A stretch of DNA of 64,000 nucleotides, taken from positions 9,038,501 through 9,102,500 of the forward strand of contig NZ_CP121666.1 of NCBI RefSeq assembly GCF_029714325.1, given 5' to 3'. Of the stretch, positions 48,262 through 56,957 are shown piece by piece; positions within the stretch are counted from its first letter, which is position 1; every line of letters begins with the position of its first letter. The stretch comes from Bradyrhizobium sp. CB1717 (GTDB taxonomy: Bacteria > Pseudomonadota > Alphaproteobacteria > Rhizobiales > Xanthobacteraceae). The position numbers and the translations under genes are program-made. The notes under the pieces were generated by a model. It was not told the origin of the DNA. It ran no database searches and saw only the letters and a program-made list of their open reading frames with translations.

Positions 48262-49188
48262 TCACTTGCGGACCTTGAGGGCGAACAGCCCCTGCGGCCG
48301 CAGCATCAGGATTCCGACAACGGCGAGCAGCGTCAGCACCTTGGCCATCGAGCCCGACATGAAGAACTCGAGGGTGGATTGCGTCTGCGAGATCGAGAAG
48401 GCCGAGGCGATGGTGCCGAGCAGGCTGGCGGCGCCGCCGAACACGACCACCAGGAACGTGTCGACAATGTAGAGCTGTCCGGAGGTCGGTCCGGTCGAGC
48501 CGATCATGGTGAAGGCGCTGCCGGCAATGCCGGCGATGCCGCAGCCGAGGCCATAGGTATAGCGATCGACCTTTTCAGTGTTGATGCCGACCGCGCCGGC
48601 CATGATGCGGTTCTGCACCACGGCGCGCACCTGGCGGCCCCAGCGCGATTTGTACATCACATAGGCGACACCGACGGTGATCAGGACGGTGAGGCACATC
48701 ACGAAGACGCCGTTGATCGGCACTTCGATGCTGTCGGTAACATGCAGCGAACCGAGCATCCATTGCGGCAGCTCGACGCCGACCTCGCGCGCCCCGAACA
48801 CCGAGCGATAGGCCTGCTGCAGCATCAGGCTGAGGCCCCAGGTCGCAAGCAGCGTATCGAGCGGGCGCTTGTAGAGATGCCGTATCAGCACCCATTCCAC
48901 CAGCATTCCCAGCGCACCGGATGAGACGAAGGCCAGGATCATCGCGAGGAAGAAGTAGCCGCCGAACAGGCTCGGCATGTAGCTCTGGAACAGGTTGGAG
49001 GTCATCCAGGTGACGTAGGCCCCGAGGATCATGAACTCGCCATGGGCCATGTTGATGACGCCCATCTGGCCGAAGATGATCGCAAGACCGAGCGCCATCA
49101 GGACGTAGACCGAGAACAGGATCAGTCCTGCAAAGCCCTGCATGACGAAGATGGAGCCAAGGTCACCAAGCGAGTAGTCGCCGAACAT
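48262..49188 (-). CDS. urtB: Urea/amide ABC transporter permease UrtB
   Basis: A 308-residue LivH-type permease. GLAIIFGQMGVINMAHGEFMILGAYVTWM near the start and the coupling-loop segment RWGRQVRAVVQNRIMAGAVGINTEKVDRYTYGLG are typical of UrtB. CGGAGGACATCG supplies the Shine-Dalgarno for ATG at 49188. A large hairpin lies between urtA and this gene. Confidence 0.93.
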   Translation of the reverse strand: MFGDYSLGDLGSIFVMQGFAGLILFSVYVLMALGLAIIFGQMGVINMAHGEFMILGAYVTWMTSNLFQSYMPSLFGGYFFLAMILAFVSSGALGMLVEWVLIRHLYKRPLDTLLATWGLSLMLQQAYRSVFGAREVGVELPQWMLGSLHVTDSIEVPINGVFVMCLTVLITVGVAYVMYKSRWGRQVRAVVQNRIMAGAVGINTEKVDRYTYGLGCGIAGIAGSAFTMIGSTGPTSGQLYIVDTFLVVVFGGAASLLGTIASAFSISQTQSTLEFFMSGSMAKVLTLLAVVGILMLRPQGLFALKVRK

Positions 49189-49212
49189 CGATGTCCTCCG
49201 TCGGGGAAAGGG

Positions 49213-49244
49213 CCCCGCGTCGCGACCTGGGTCGCGACGCGGGG
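49213..49244 (-). promoter_or_regulatory. Perfect 15-bp hairpin between urtA and urtB
   Basis: Arms CCCCGCGTCGCGACC (49213-49227) and GGTCGCGACGCGGGG (49230-49244) with a 2-base loop. On the transcript it falls after urtA and is followed by GGCCCTTTCCCCGA, not a U-run, so it is better read as an mRNA-stabilising or processing hairpin than a terminator. This is common after binding-protein genes, which must be made in excess. Confidence 0.75.
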
Positions 49245-49321
49245 GTCTTGGGCATGGACTTGCGATCCACGCCAGGGAGCGGTTTTGCCTTGAGGGGAAA
49301 CGGCGACGAACGCCGCGTCTC

Positions 49322-50581
49322 TTACTGGTAGCCCTTCGGGAACGGATCAGGCTCGACGAGATCGGCGGTCTCGTAGATCAGCTCGAACTGGCCATCGAGC
49401 TTGGCGCGGCCCACCCGGGTCTTCGACCAGAGGTGATGGTTCTCGTGGATGCGCACATAGCCTTCCGGCGCGCCCTTGAACTCGACGCCCGGCGAAGCCG
49501 CAGCGATCTTGTCGACGTCGAAGGAGCCGGCCTTCTCGACCGTCAACTTCCACAGCCACGGGCCGAGATAGGCAGCCTGGGTGACGTCTCCGATCACGGT
49601 CTTCTCGCCCCACGCCTTCTTGAACGCGGGCACGAAGGCCTTGTTGTTGGGATTGTCGAGCGACTGGAAGTACTTCATGCAAGCATAGGCGCCCGCGATA
49701 TTCTCGCCGCCGATGCCGTCGATCTCGTCTTCAGTCACCGAGATCGTCAGCAGCGGCTGCTTGGCGAGGTCGATGCCGGCGGCCTTGAGCTGCTTGTAGA
49801 AGGCGACGTTGGAGCCGCCGACGACGTCGGTAAAGATCACGTCGGGCTTGGTCAGCTTGATCTTGTTGATGACCGAGTTGAACTGGGTCGAGCCGAGCGC
49901 GTAGTACTCCTCGCCGACGACCTTGCCCTTCAGCACGTTCTCGACGTGCTTGCGCGCGATCTTGTTCGAGGTGCGCGGCCAGATGTAGTCGGAGCCGATG
50001 AAGAAGAAGCTCTTGGCGCCCTTCTCCTTGGCGATCCAGTTCAGGCCGGCGAGGATCTGCTGGGTCGCTTCCTGGCCGGTGTAGATCACGTTCTTGGACT
50101 GCTCGAGACCTTCATAGAAGGTCGGGTAGTAGAGCATGCCGTTGTACTGCTCCATGACCGGCAGCACCGCCTTGCGGGAGGCCGAGGTCCAGCAGCCCAT
50201 GATCGCCGCGACCTTGTCGTTGACCAGCAGCTTCTTGGCCTTTTCGGCGAAGGTCGGCCAGTCGCTGGCGCCGTCTTCCTGGATGAACTTGATCTTGCGG
50301 CCGAGCACGCCGCCCATGGCGTTGATCTGCTCGATGGCGAGCTTCTCGGCTTCGATCGAGCCGGTCTCGGAAATGGCCATGGTGCCGGTGGCCGAATGCA
50401 GGATGCCGACCGTGACCTCGGTGTCGGTGACGGCGAGGCCCGTGGTGTTGACCGCCGAGGTCGCCGGGGCCTGCGCGAAAGACGCCCGCGGCAGCATCGT
50501 GATGGCCGGCACGGCCGCCATTCCCATCAATAGTTTACGCCGGAGCGGCGACAACAGGCCCTTGTTTGCTTCGTCTGACAT
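49322..50581 (-). CDS. urtA: Urea/short-amide ABC transporter substrate-binding protein UrtA
   Basis: A 419-residue periplasmic binding protein. The N-terminus SPLRRKLLMGMAAVPAITMLPRASFAQA is a signal with paired Arg (possibly Tat). The mature part has the UrtA wording VGILHSATGTMAISETGS, EDGASDWPTFAEKA, GCWTSASRKAVLPVMEQYNGMLYYPTFYEG and GSDYIWPRTSNKIARKHVE. ATG at 50581, with GGGG upstream, was chosen over a longer frame. Linked to fmdA and amiE it may bind short amides as well as urea, like FmdD of Methylophilus. It is the first gene of an eight-gene operon. Confidence 0.93.
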   Translation of the reverse strand: MSDEANKGLLSPLRRKLLMGMAAVPAITMLPRASFAQAPATSAVNTTGLAVTDTEVTVGILHSATGTMAISETGSIEAEKLAIEQINAMGGVLGRKIKFIQEDGASDWPTFAEKAKKLLVNDKVAAIMGCWTSASRKAVLPVMEQYNGMLYYPTFYEGLEQSKNVIYTGQEATQQILAGLNWIAKEKGAKSFFFIGSDYIWPRTSNKIARKHVENVLKGKVVGEEYYALGSTQFNSVINKIKLTKPDVIFTDVVGGSNVAFYKQLKAAGIDLAKQPLLTISVTEDEIDGIGGENIAGAYACMKYFQSLDNPNNKAFVPAFKKAWGEKTVIGDVTQAAYLGPWLWKLTVEKAGSFDVDKIAAASPGVEFKGAPEGYVRIHENHHLWSKTRVGRAKLDGQFELIYETADLVEPDPFPKGYQ

Positions 50582-50652
50582 GAGCACCCCACTTTTGTTC
50601 GAGGACACGCGATTGGTGCCGTGAGGATGGCTCGAATTTGTGCAGCGCAAGC

Positions 50653-50670
50653 ATACGCAAGATCGCGTAT
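50653..50670. promoter_or_regulatory. Inverted repeat ATACGC-N6-GCGTAT in the urtA/kinase divergent region
   Basis: A perfect 6-6-6 palindrome (ATACGC AAGATC GCGTAT), itself bracketed by TGCAG (50641) and CTGCA (50672). It lies 72 bases before urtA and 82 before the kinase gene, a good place for the LuxR-type response regulator or a nitrogen regulator to act on both sides. Confidence 0.45.
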
Positions 50671-50700
50671 ACTGCACCGCAAAATACCGACGTAGGCTTT

Positions 50701-50716
50701 TGGTACGGGATTTGCG
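50701..50716 (+). promoter_or_regulatory. Candidate sigma-54 promoter of the kinase gene
   Basis: TGGTACGGGATTTGCG matches the -24/-12 form TGGCACG-N4-TTGCW: GG at 50702-50703, exactly ten bases, GC at 50714-50715. Transcription would start near 50727, about 25 bases before the GTG start. RpoN control would suit a nitrogen-acquisition locus. Confidence 0.5.
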
Positions 50717-50751
50717 AGGGCTCCGGGTCCGTATCGGGAGTGGGGTAAAGA

Positions 50752-53700
50752 GTGGCAGGGCGGCAGCGAATAGACCGCGTCAGGCGCCAGTACAACCAAT
50801 GGGTTGCCAACCAGACGCTGGAAGACTACGCGCTGCGCTTCACCGCTAAGAGCGCGCGGCGATGGTCCGCCGCCCGCGTCGCCAACACCGCGATCGGCGC
50901 GATCTCTTTCCTGGTGCTCGAAGCGATCGGCGGCACCATCACCCTGAACTACGGCGTCACCAACGCCGCGGCCGCGATCCTCGTCGTCTCCGCCATCATC
51001 TTCTGCTGCGGCGTGCCGATTGCCTATCATGCCGCCAAATGCGGCATCGACATCGACCTCCTGACCCGCGGTGCCGGCTTCGGCTATATCGGCTCGACCG
51101 TGACGTCGCTGATCTACGCCTCCTTCACCTTCATCTTCTTCGCGGTCGAGGCGGTGATCCTGGCGACCGCGCTGGAGATGTGCTTGGGGATTCCGCGCCC
51201 GATCGGCTATCTCATCAGCGCGGTGGCGATCATCCCGCTCGTGACCTACGGCATCACGCTGATCAGCCGCTTCCAGCTCTGGACGCAGCCGGTCTGGGTC
51301 GTCCTGCACATCCTGCCCTTCGTCGCGATCGCCTGGGCCAATCCCCACTCCTTCACGGAATGGCGCAAATTCTCCGGTGAGCACGGCGACCTCAGCGGGC
51401 AATTCGATCTGCTGCTGTTCGGCGTGGCCTCCTCGGTGGTGTTCTCGCTGGTGGCGCAGATCGGCGAGCAGGTAGACTTCCTCAGGTTCCTGCCGCGCGA
51501 CCGCCGCGCCTCCAAGGCCTCGTGGTGGATCGCGCTGATGAGCGCGGGGCCGGGCTGGATCGTGCTCGGCGCGCTGAAGCTCCTCGCGGGCTCGTTCCTG
51601 GCCTTCTTTGCACTGAGCCACGGCGTGCCGCCCGAAGAGGCCGCCGAGCCCGCGCATATGTATCTCGTGGCGTTTCGATACGTGCTGTCCGAGCCGGACC
51701 TCGCGCTGGCCCTGACCGGCATCTTCGTGGTCCTGTCGCAGATCAAGATCAACGTCACCAACGCCTATGCCGGCTCGATCGCGTGGTCGAACTTCTTCTC
51801 GCGCCTGACCCATAGCCATCCCGGCCGCGTGGTCTGGCTGGTGTTCAACGTGATGGTGGCGCTGCTGCTGATGGAGATCGGCGTCTACAAGGCGCTGGAG
51901 CAGACGCTGGCGCTCTACTCCAACGTCGCGATCGCCTGGGTCGGTGCGCTGGTGGCCGATCTCGTGGTCAACAAGCCGCTCGGCCTGCGTCCGCCGCAGA
52001 TGGAGTTCAAGCGCGCGCATCTCTACGACATCAATCCAGTTGGCGTCGGCGCCATGACGCTCGCGATCATCGTCTCGATCGCGGCGTTCTACGGCCTGTT
52101 CGGCCCGACCATGAAGGCGCTGGCCGCCTTCGTCGCGCTGACGGTCGCCTTCGTCACCGCGCCTGTGATCGCCTGGCTGACGGACGGGAAATTCTACATC
52201 GCGCGCAAGCCAAAGCGGAGCTGGGCCAATATCGAGGCGATCCAGTGCTGCATCTGCGAGCATAGCTTCGAGCCCGAAGACACCACCTCCTGCCCGGCCT
52301 ATGCCGGCCCGATCTGTTCGCTATGCTGCTCGCTCGACGCCCGCTGCCACGACCTCTGCAAGCCGCATGGGCGCGCCCAGGTGCAGTTCTCCGAGGCGCT
52401 CGGCAAGATCCTGCCGCGGCCGATCTATGAGCGGATCAACTCGCAGTTCGGCCATTACGTCGGCGTCTTCGTGGTCTCGGCGGGTCTCGTCGCGCTGGTG
52501 CTGGGGCTGATTTATCTGCAGACCTCGGCGAGCGTGCATGGCGAGAACATGCTGGTCTCCAACGTGCTGTGGAAGGTGTTCTTCTCGCTCAGCATCATCA
52601 TCGGTGTTGTGGCCTGGCTGTTCGTGCTGGCGCAGCAGAGCCGCCGCGCCGCCGAGGCCGAGACGCGGCGGCAGACCACGCTGCTGATCCAGGAAATCGA
52701 CGCCCACAAGCGCACCGACGCCGAGCTGCAGCGCGCCAAGGAGGTCGCCGAATCCGCCAACCTCGCCAAGAGCCGCTATGTCGTCGGCCTCAGCCACGAG
52801 CTGCGCTCGCCGCTGAACGCGATCAGCGGCTATGCGCAGCTGCTGGAGCAGGACGCGACGCTGAACACCAAGCCCCGCGACCAGGTCCGCGTCGTCCGCC
52901 GCAGCGCCGATCACCTCTCCGGGCTGATCGACGGCATTCTGGACATCTCCAAGATCGAGGCGGGGCGGCTGTACCTGTCGCGCGACGAGGTGCGCCTGAG
53001 CGAATTCCTGGATCAGCTCGTCGGCATGTTCCGTCTCCAGGCCGCCGCCAAGGGCATCGACTTCGTGTTCAGGCGTCCCGCGCATCTGCCGGTCGTGGTC
53101 TATGCCGACGAGAAGCGGCTGCGCCAGGTGCTGATCAATTTGCTCTCCAACGCCATCAAATTCACACAGACCGGCAGCGTGCAGTTCGTCGTGCACTATC
53201 GCAGCCCCGTTGCCGAGTTCGAGGTGATCGACACCGGCCCCGGCATCCAGGGCGACGATCTCGAGCGCATCTTTGCGCCCTTCGAACGCGGCGCGCTCGG
53301 CGTGGCACAGCCGCAGACCGGAACCGGCCTCGGTCTGACCATCAGCCGGCTGCTGGCCGGCGTCATGGGCGGCGACATCAAGGTCACGAGCACGGTCGGC
53401 AGCGGCTCAACGTTCAAGGTCAAGATCCTGCTGTCGGAGGTCACCAATCCCCAGCGCATCGCGCCGGTGGAGGCGCCCGTCTCCGGCTATCATGGCGCGC
53501 GCAAGACGATCCTGATCACCGACGACGATCCCGTGCATCGCGACCTCTTGCGCGAGGTGCTGACACCGCTCGGCTTCATCCTGCTCAGCGCGCCCGACGG
53601 CGCGGGCTGCCTGGCGCTCGCGCAGCATTGCCGGCCCGATCTGTTCCTGCTCGACATCTCCATGCCGGCCATGGACGGCTGGGCCGTCGCGGAAGCCTTG

Positions 53701-54123
53701 CGCGCCAGCGGTCATCACCAGGCGCGCATCCTGATGGTCTCGGCGAGTGCGCTGGAGGCCCACGGCACCCCGCTGGCGCAGCCCTTCCATGACGGCTATC
53801 TGATGAAGCCGATCGACATCCCGCGGCTGCTGGAGACGATCCGCCAGCTTCTCAAGATCGAATGGCAGTACGGCTCGGACGAGATCGCGGCGCCGTTCTG
53901 GCGGCCCGAGAGCGGCTCACGGCCACCGGTGCGGCACATCGAGGCGTTGATCGGGCTCGGCCAGATCGGCTACGTCAAGGGCATCCAGCTCAAGCTGGAC
54001 GAGATCGGCAGCGAGCATCCAGAGCATGCCGACTTCGTTGCGCAGATGCGGTCGCTGGTCGATCGCTTCGATCTCGACCAGTACATGGCCACATTGAAGA
54101 CGTTGCATGCTTATGAGCATTGA
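50752..54123 (+). CDS. Hybrid histidine kinase fused to an NCS1-like transporter domain
   Basis: A 1123-residue inner-membrane sensor. Residues about 1-480 are a multi-helix permease resembling NCS1 (purine/cytosine/allantoin-type) carriers. Residues 499-541 hold nine cysteines in CCIC, CSLCC and CHDLC clusters, a likely zinc-binding insert. Two more helices follow (about 565-625), then a coiled linker, the HisKA domain with His682 in LSHELRSPLN, the HATPase domain (N-box LINLLSNAIKFT, DTGPGI, GTGLGLTIS), a receiver domain with Asp968 in LLDISMPAMDG, and a helical tail. GTG at 50752 has GGGGTAAAG upstream. The carrier domain probably senses, or couples uptake to sensing of, a small nitrogen compound. 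It is divergent from the urt-fmd-amiE operon. Confidence 0.88.
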   Translation: MAGRQRIDRVRRQYNQWVANQTLEDYALRFTAKSARRWSAARVANTAIGAISFLVLEAIGGTITLNYGVTNAAAAILVVSAIIFCCGVPIAYHAAKCGIDIDLLTRGAGFGYIGSTVTSLIYASFTFIFFAVEAVILATALEMCLGIPRPIGYLISAVAIIPLVTYGITLISRFQLWTQPVWVVLHILPFVAIAWANPHSFTEWRKFSGEHGDLSGQFDLLLFGVASSVVFSLVAQIGEQVDFLRFLPRDRRASKASWWIALMSAGPGWIVLGALKLLAGSFLAFFALSHGVPPEEAAEPAHMYLVAFRYVLSEPDLALALTGIFVVLSQIKINVTNAYAGSIAWSNFFSRLTHSHPGRVVWLVFNVMVALLLMEIGVYKALEQTLALYSNVAIAWVGALVADLVVNKPLGLRPPQMEFKRAHLYDINPVGVGAMTLAIIVSIAAFYGLFGPTMKALAAFVALTVAFVTAPVIAWLTDGKFYIARKPKRSWANIEAIQCCICEHSFEPEDTTSCPAYAGPICSLCCSLDARCHDLCKPHGRAQVQFSEALGKILPRPIYERINSQFGHYVGVFVVSAGLVALVLGLIYLQTSASVHGENMLVSNVLWKVFFSLSIIIGVVAWLFVLAQQSRRAAEAETRRQTTLLIQEIDAHKRTDAELQRAKEVAESANLAKSRYVVGLSHELRSPLNAISGYAQLLEQDATLNTKPRDQVRVVRRSADHLSGLIDGILDISKIEAGRLYLSRDEVRLSEFLDQLVGMFRLQAAAKGIDFVFRRPAHLPVVVYADEKRLRQVLINLLSNAIKFTQTGSVQFVVHYRSPVAEFEVIDTGPGIQGDDLERIFAPFERGALGVAQPQTGTGLGLTISRLLAGVMGGDIKVTSTVGSGSTFKVKILLSEVTNPQRIAPVEAPVSGYHGARKTILITDDDPVHRDLLREVLTPLGFILLSAPDGAGCLALAQHCRPDLFLLDISMPAMDGWAVAEALRASGHHQARILMVSASALEAHGTPLAQPFHDGYLMKPIDIPRLLETIRQLLKIEWQYGSDEIAAPFWRPESGSRPPVRHIEALIGLGQIGYVKGIQLKLDEIGSEHPEHADFVAQMRSLVDRFDLDQYMATLKTLHAYEH

Positions 54124-55033
54124 ACCAAAGAAGCGCGACGTCGCGCTCGTTGTGGACGATTCTCCCGAGACGCTGCGGCTGCTCACCGATGCGCTGGACG
54201 GCGCCGGCATGACGGTCATGGTGGCGCTCGACGGCGCGGCGGCGATGCGGATCGTCGACCAGATCACGCCCGACATCGTGCTGCTCGATGCCGTGATGCC
54301 CGGCATCGACGGGTTCGAGACCTGCCGCCGCCTCAAGCGCGATGCGGGCCTTGCCAATGTCCCCGTCATCTTCATGACGGGCCTTGCCGAAACCGAGCAT
54401 ATCGTGCGCGGGCTGGACGCCGGCGGCGTCGACTACGTGACCAAGCCGATCGTGATCGAGGAGATGCTGGCGCGTATCCGCGTCCATCTCGGCAACGCAA
54501 GGCTGACCCAGAGCGCGCGCACTGCTCTGGACGTCTCCGGCCGCTTCCTGTTCGCGGTCAACCGGCAGGGCAATTTGCTCTGGGCGACCCCGCAGGCCCA
54601 GAAGCTGCTGGCCGATCATCACGGTGCGCAGGCCGACGACTTCGTTCTGCCGCCATCACTGCTGCAATGGCTGGAGCAGGCCAAGGGCAAGGGCAGCGCG
54701 AAATCGCAAGCCGCGTCCCTGCCCGACAATCCGCAGCTCCGTTTCTATTACATGGGCGAGACCGCGCCGAACGAATTCCTGCTGCGGCTGTCCAAGGAGG
54801 CCGGCACCGCGCTGCCGCCAGAATTCACCAGCGAGCTCGGCCTCACCACCCGCGAAGGCGAAGTGCTGGCCTGGCTCAGCAAGGGCAAGACCAACCGCGA
54901 CATCGCGCAGATCTTGGGCCTCAGCCCGCGCACGGTCGACAAGCATCTGGAGCAGATCTACTCCAAGCTCGGCGTGGAGAACCGCACGGCGGCCGCGGCG
55001 ATTGCCGCGAATGCGACGCGGAGGAATTCGTAG
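54107..55033 (+). CDS. LuxR-type response regulator with receiver, PAS-like and HTH domains
   Basis: A 308-residue regulator: a receiver domain (about 11-125) with Asp-Asp at 17-18, phospho-acceptor Asp61 in LLDAVMPGIDG and Lys113; a PAS-like middle (RFLFAVNRQGNLLWATPQAQKLL); and a C-terminal LuxR helix-turn-helix (LTTREGEVLAWLSKGKTNRDIAQILGLSPRTVDKHLEQIYSKLGV). It overlaps the kinase gene by 17 bases from ATG 54107 (or 11 from ATG 54113), so the two are translated together and form a cognate pair. Likely targets are the kinase operon and the divergent amide operon. Confidence 0.92.
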   Translation: MLMSIEPKKRDVALVVDDSPETLRLLTDALDGAGMTVMVALDGAAAMRIVDQITPDIVLLDAVMPGIDGFETCRRLKRDAGLANVPVIFMTGLAETEHIVRGLDAGGVDYVTKPIVIEEMLARIRVHLGNARLTQSARTALDVSGRFLFAVNRQGNLLWATPQAQKLLADHHGAQADDFVLPPSLLQWLEQAKGKGSAKSQAASLPDNPQLRFYYMGETAPNEFLLRLSKEAGTALPPEFTSELGLTTREGEVLAWLSKGKTNRDIAQILGLSPRTVDKHLEQIYSKLGVENRTAAAAIAANATRRNS

Positions 55034-55077
55034 CGATGCTGCGAGTGAGTTGAGGTTCCGCCAGCCCAGCCAATAGT

Positions 55078-55282
55078 GTCGTCCTGGACAAGCGCAGCGA
55101 AGCTGAGCGCAGATCCAGGACCCATTGCCCCAGGGAGTGGTTTGACGAAGACTCGTGGTTACCAGCTCGCGTCACGACCACTGCTTGGGGTAATGGGTCC
55201 TGGCTTTCGCCAGGACGACATCTTGGTTGGACGAATAGCGTCGCGACTCATTCGCTGTCGTCCCGGCGAAGACCGGGACGAC
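55078..55282. repeat. Long inverted repeats, family A (one full element plus a short GTCGTCCCGGCG variant)
   Basis: A full family A element (55078-55219) is followed by a compact hairpin GTCGTCCCGGCGAAGACCGG (55257-55282, closing GGACGAC). Together with flanking bases they fill the 296-base gap between the convergent response regulator and monooxygenase genes. Confidence 0.85.
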
Positions 55283-55329
55283 AGCGGCGTGTGTAACGCC
55301 GTCCACCGCCCCTCACACGAATGACGCCC

Positions 55330-56832
55330 TCACCCATAAACAAACGCCTTGTCATCCAGGTCCGTCTTCGGAATCTCGTCCTTTTCGGTCCAGTAGTCCT
55401 GGCTGTGCTGCCATTCCGGCTTGTCGCCGCGCTTGGGCAGCAAGTTCATGTTGCGCATGATGTAGCCCGGATTGAAGTTCTCAGGATCGATCCAGGGCAG
55501 GATCGGCATGTTGTGGTCTTCGGGCCGCAAGCTCACCTCGACCTTCTTCTTGCCCTTGGCCTTCATGTGGCCGAGCAGGCGGCAGACGAAATCGGCGACG
55601 AGATCGACGCGCAGCGTCCAGCTGGCACGGAAATAGCCGAACACCCAGACCAAGTTCGGCACGCCCGTGAACATCATGCCGCGATAGGTGACGGTGTCGC
55701 CGAAGGCGAGCGGCTTGCCGTCGATCTCGAAGGCGATGTCGCCGAGTGCCGAGAGATTGAAGCCGGTCGCGGTGACGATGACGTCCGCTTCCAGCAGCTT
55801 GCCCGATTTGAGCTGGATGCCGTTCTCGACGAAGCATTCGATCTCGTCGGTGACGACCGAGGCCTTGCCGCTGGCGATGCCCTTGAACAGGTCGGCATCC
55901 GGCACGAAGGCGATGCGCTGCCGCCACGGCCGATAGGATGGCGTGAAATGCGTCTCGACGTCGTAGTCGGGACCGAGCACCGCACTGATCTGGCCGATCA
56001 GCTCCTTCTTCACCTGCTCGGGCTTGGCCAGACAGAGCTTCGTGAACGCGTCCTGCTCGAACAGAATCTTGCGGCGGACGATCTCGTGAATCCAGGTCTC
56101 CTCGACCTGAAGCCGGCGCAGCTCCTCGGCGATCTCGATGGCGTTGCGGCCGAGGCGGAAATAAGTCGGCGAACGCTGCAGCATGGTGACATGTGCGCAA
56201 CTGTCCGCGATGTTCGGCACCAGCGTCGCTGCGGTCGCACCGGAGCCGATCACGACGACTTTCTTGCCCGCGAGATCGATATCATCCGGCCAGGTCTGCG
56301 GATGGACGATGCGGCCCTTGAAGCGGTCCATGCCCTTCCATTCCGGCGTGTAGCCTTCGGAATGGCGATAATAGCCCTGGCACATCCAGAGGAAGTTTGC
56401 AGTGAAGGTCTTTGCCTCGCCCGTATCGGTGGTCGTCGCCTCGATGGTCCAGAGATTCTGCTCGCTCGACCAGCTCGCGGAATTGATCTGGTGCTTGTAG
56501 CGAATGTGGCGGGCGATATCGTTGTCGTCGATCACCTCCTTCATGTAGGAGAGAATCTCCTCGGCGGTCGCGATGGGCGGCCCGACCCAGGGCTTGAAGC
56601 TGTAGCCGAAGGTGTGGAGATCGCTGTCCGAGCGGATGCCGGGATAGCGATGCGTGCTCCAGGTGCCGCCGAACGTCGCCTGTGTTTCCAGGATGAGATA
56701 GCTCGTACCCGGCAGCTGCTTTTCGATATGATAGGCGCTGCCGATGCCGGAGATGCCGGCGCCGACGATCAGCACGTCGAAATGCTCTGAGGCCTGCTTG
56801 GTGGTAGCGTGACTGCGAACAGCGACATTCAT
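55330..56832 (-). CDS. Flavin monooxygenase, Baeyer-Villiger type (EtaA-like)
   Basis: A 500-residue FAD/NADPH enzyme. The first Rossmann motif is VGAGISGIG (about residues 22-30) and the second is VVVIGSGATAATL. The Baeyer-Villiger fingerprint FxGxxxHxxxWP is present as FKGRIVHPQTWP. Sequence after FGGTWSTHRYPGIRSDSD resembles EtaA-like ketone monooxygenases. ATG at 56832 gives the family's normal N-terminal length (EtaA about 489); an in-frame ATG at 56904 would add 24 residues without homology. It inserts oxygen next to a carbonyl or oxidises S/N groups; the substrate is unknown. It stands alone. Confidence 0.9.
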   Translation of the reverse strand: MNVAVRSHATTKQASEHFDVLIVGAGISGIGSAYHIEKQLPGTSYLILETQATFGGTWSTHRYPGIRSDSDLHTFGYSFKPWVGPPIATAEEILSYMKEVIDDNDIARHIRYKHQINSASWSSEQNLWTIEATTTDTGEAKTFTANFLWMCQGYYRHSEGYTPEWKGMDRFKGRIVHPQTWPDDIDLAGKKVVVIGSGATAATLVPNIADSCAHVTMLQRSPTYFRLGRNAIEIAEELRRLQVEETWIHEIVRRKILFEQDAFTKLCLAKPEQVKKELIGQISAVLGPDYDVETHFTPSYRPWRQRIAFVPDADLFKGIASGKASVVTDEIECFVENGIQLKSGKLLEADVIVTATGFNLSALGDIAFEIDGKPLAFGDTVTYRGMMFTGVPNLVWVFGYFRASWTLRVDLVADFVCRLLGHMKAKGKKKVEVSLRPEDHNMPILPWIDPENFNPGYIMRNMNLLPKRGDKPEWQHSQDYWTEKDEIPKTDLDDKAFVYG

Positions 56833-56957
56833 TGTTGCTTCTATGCCTTGCTTGTTTTTGTGGCCGTCCTTGACCGGACGACGCGTTTCCTCCGCGACGG
56901 GCATGGTCGCCCATCGCGCTTCCGCTTCAAAATGACATAGATCAAGTCGCGGTCAAA

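Noticed and set aside
47089..48924. 611-codon plus-strand frame across urtC and urtB
   Set aside because: It spans two genuine permease genes on the other strand and has low-complexity charged composition; no family is recognisable.
49213..49244. Intrinsic terminator after urtA
   Set aside because: The hairpin is strong but no U-run follows on the transcript strand, and urtB-E clearly belong to the same transporter.
55321..56790. 489-codon plus-strand frame opposite the monooxygenase
   Set aside because: Complete Rossmann and Baeyer-Villiger motifs are on the minus strand; the plus frame is a shadow.
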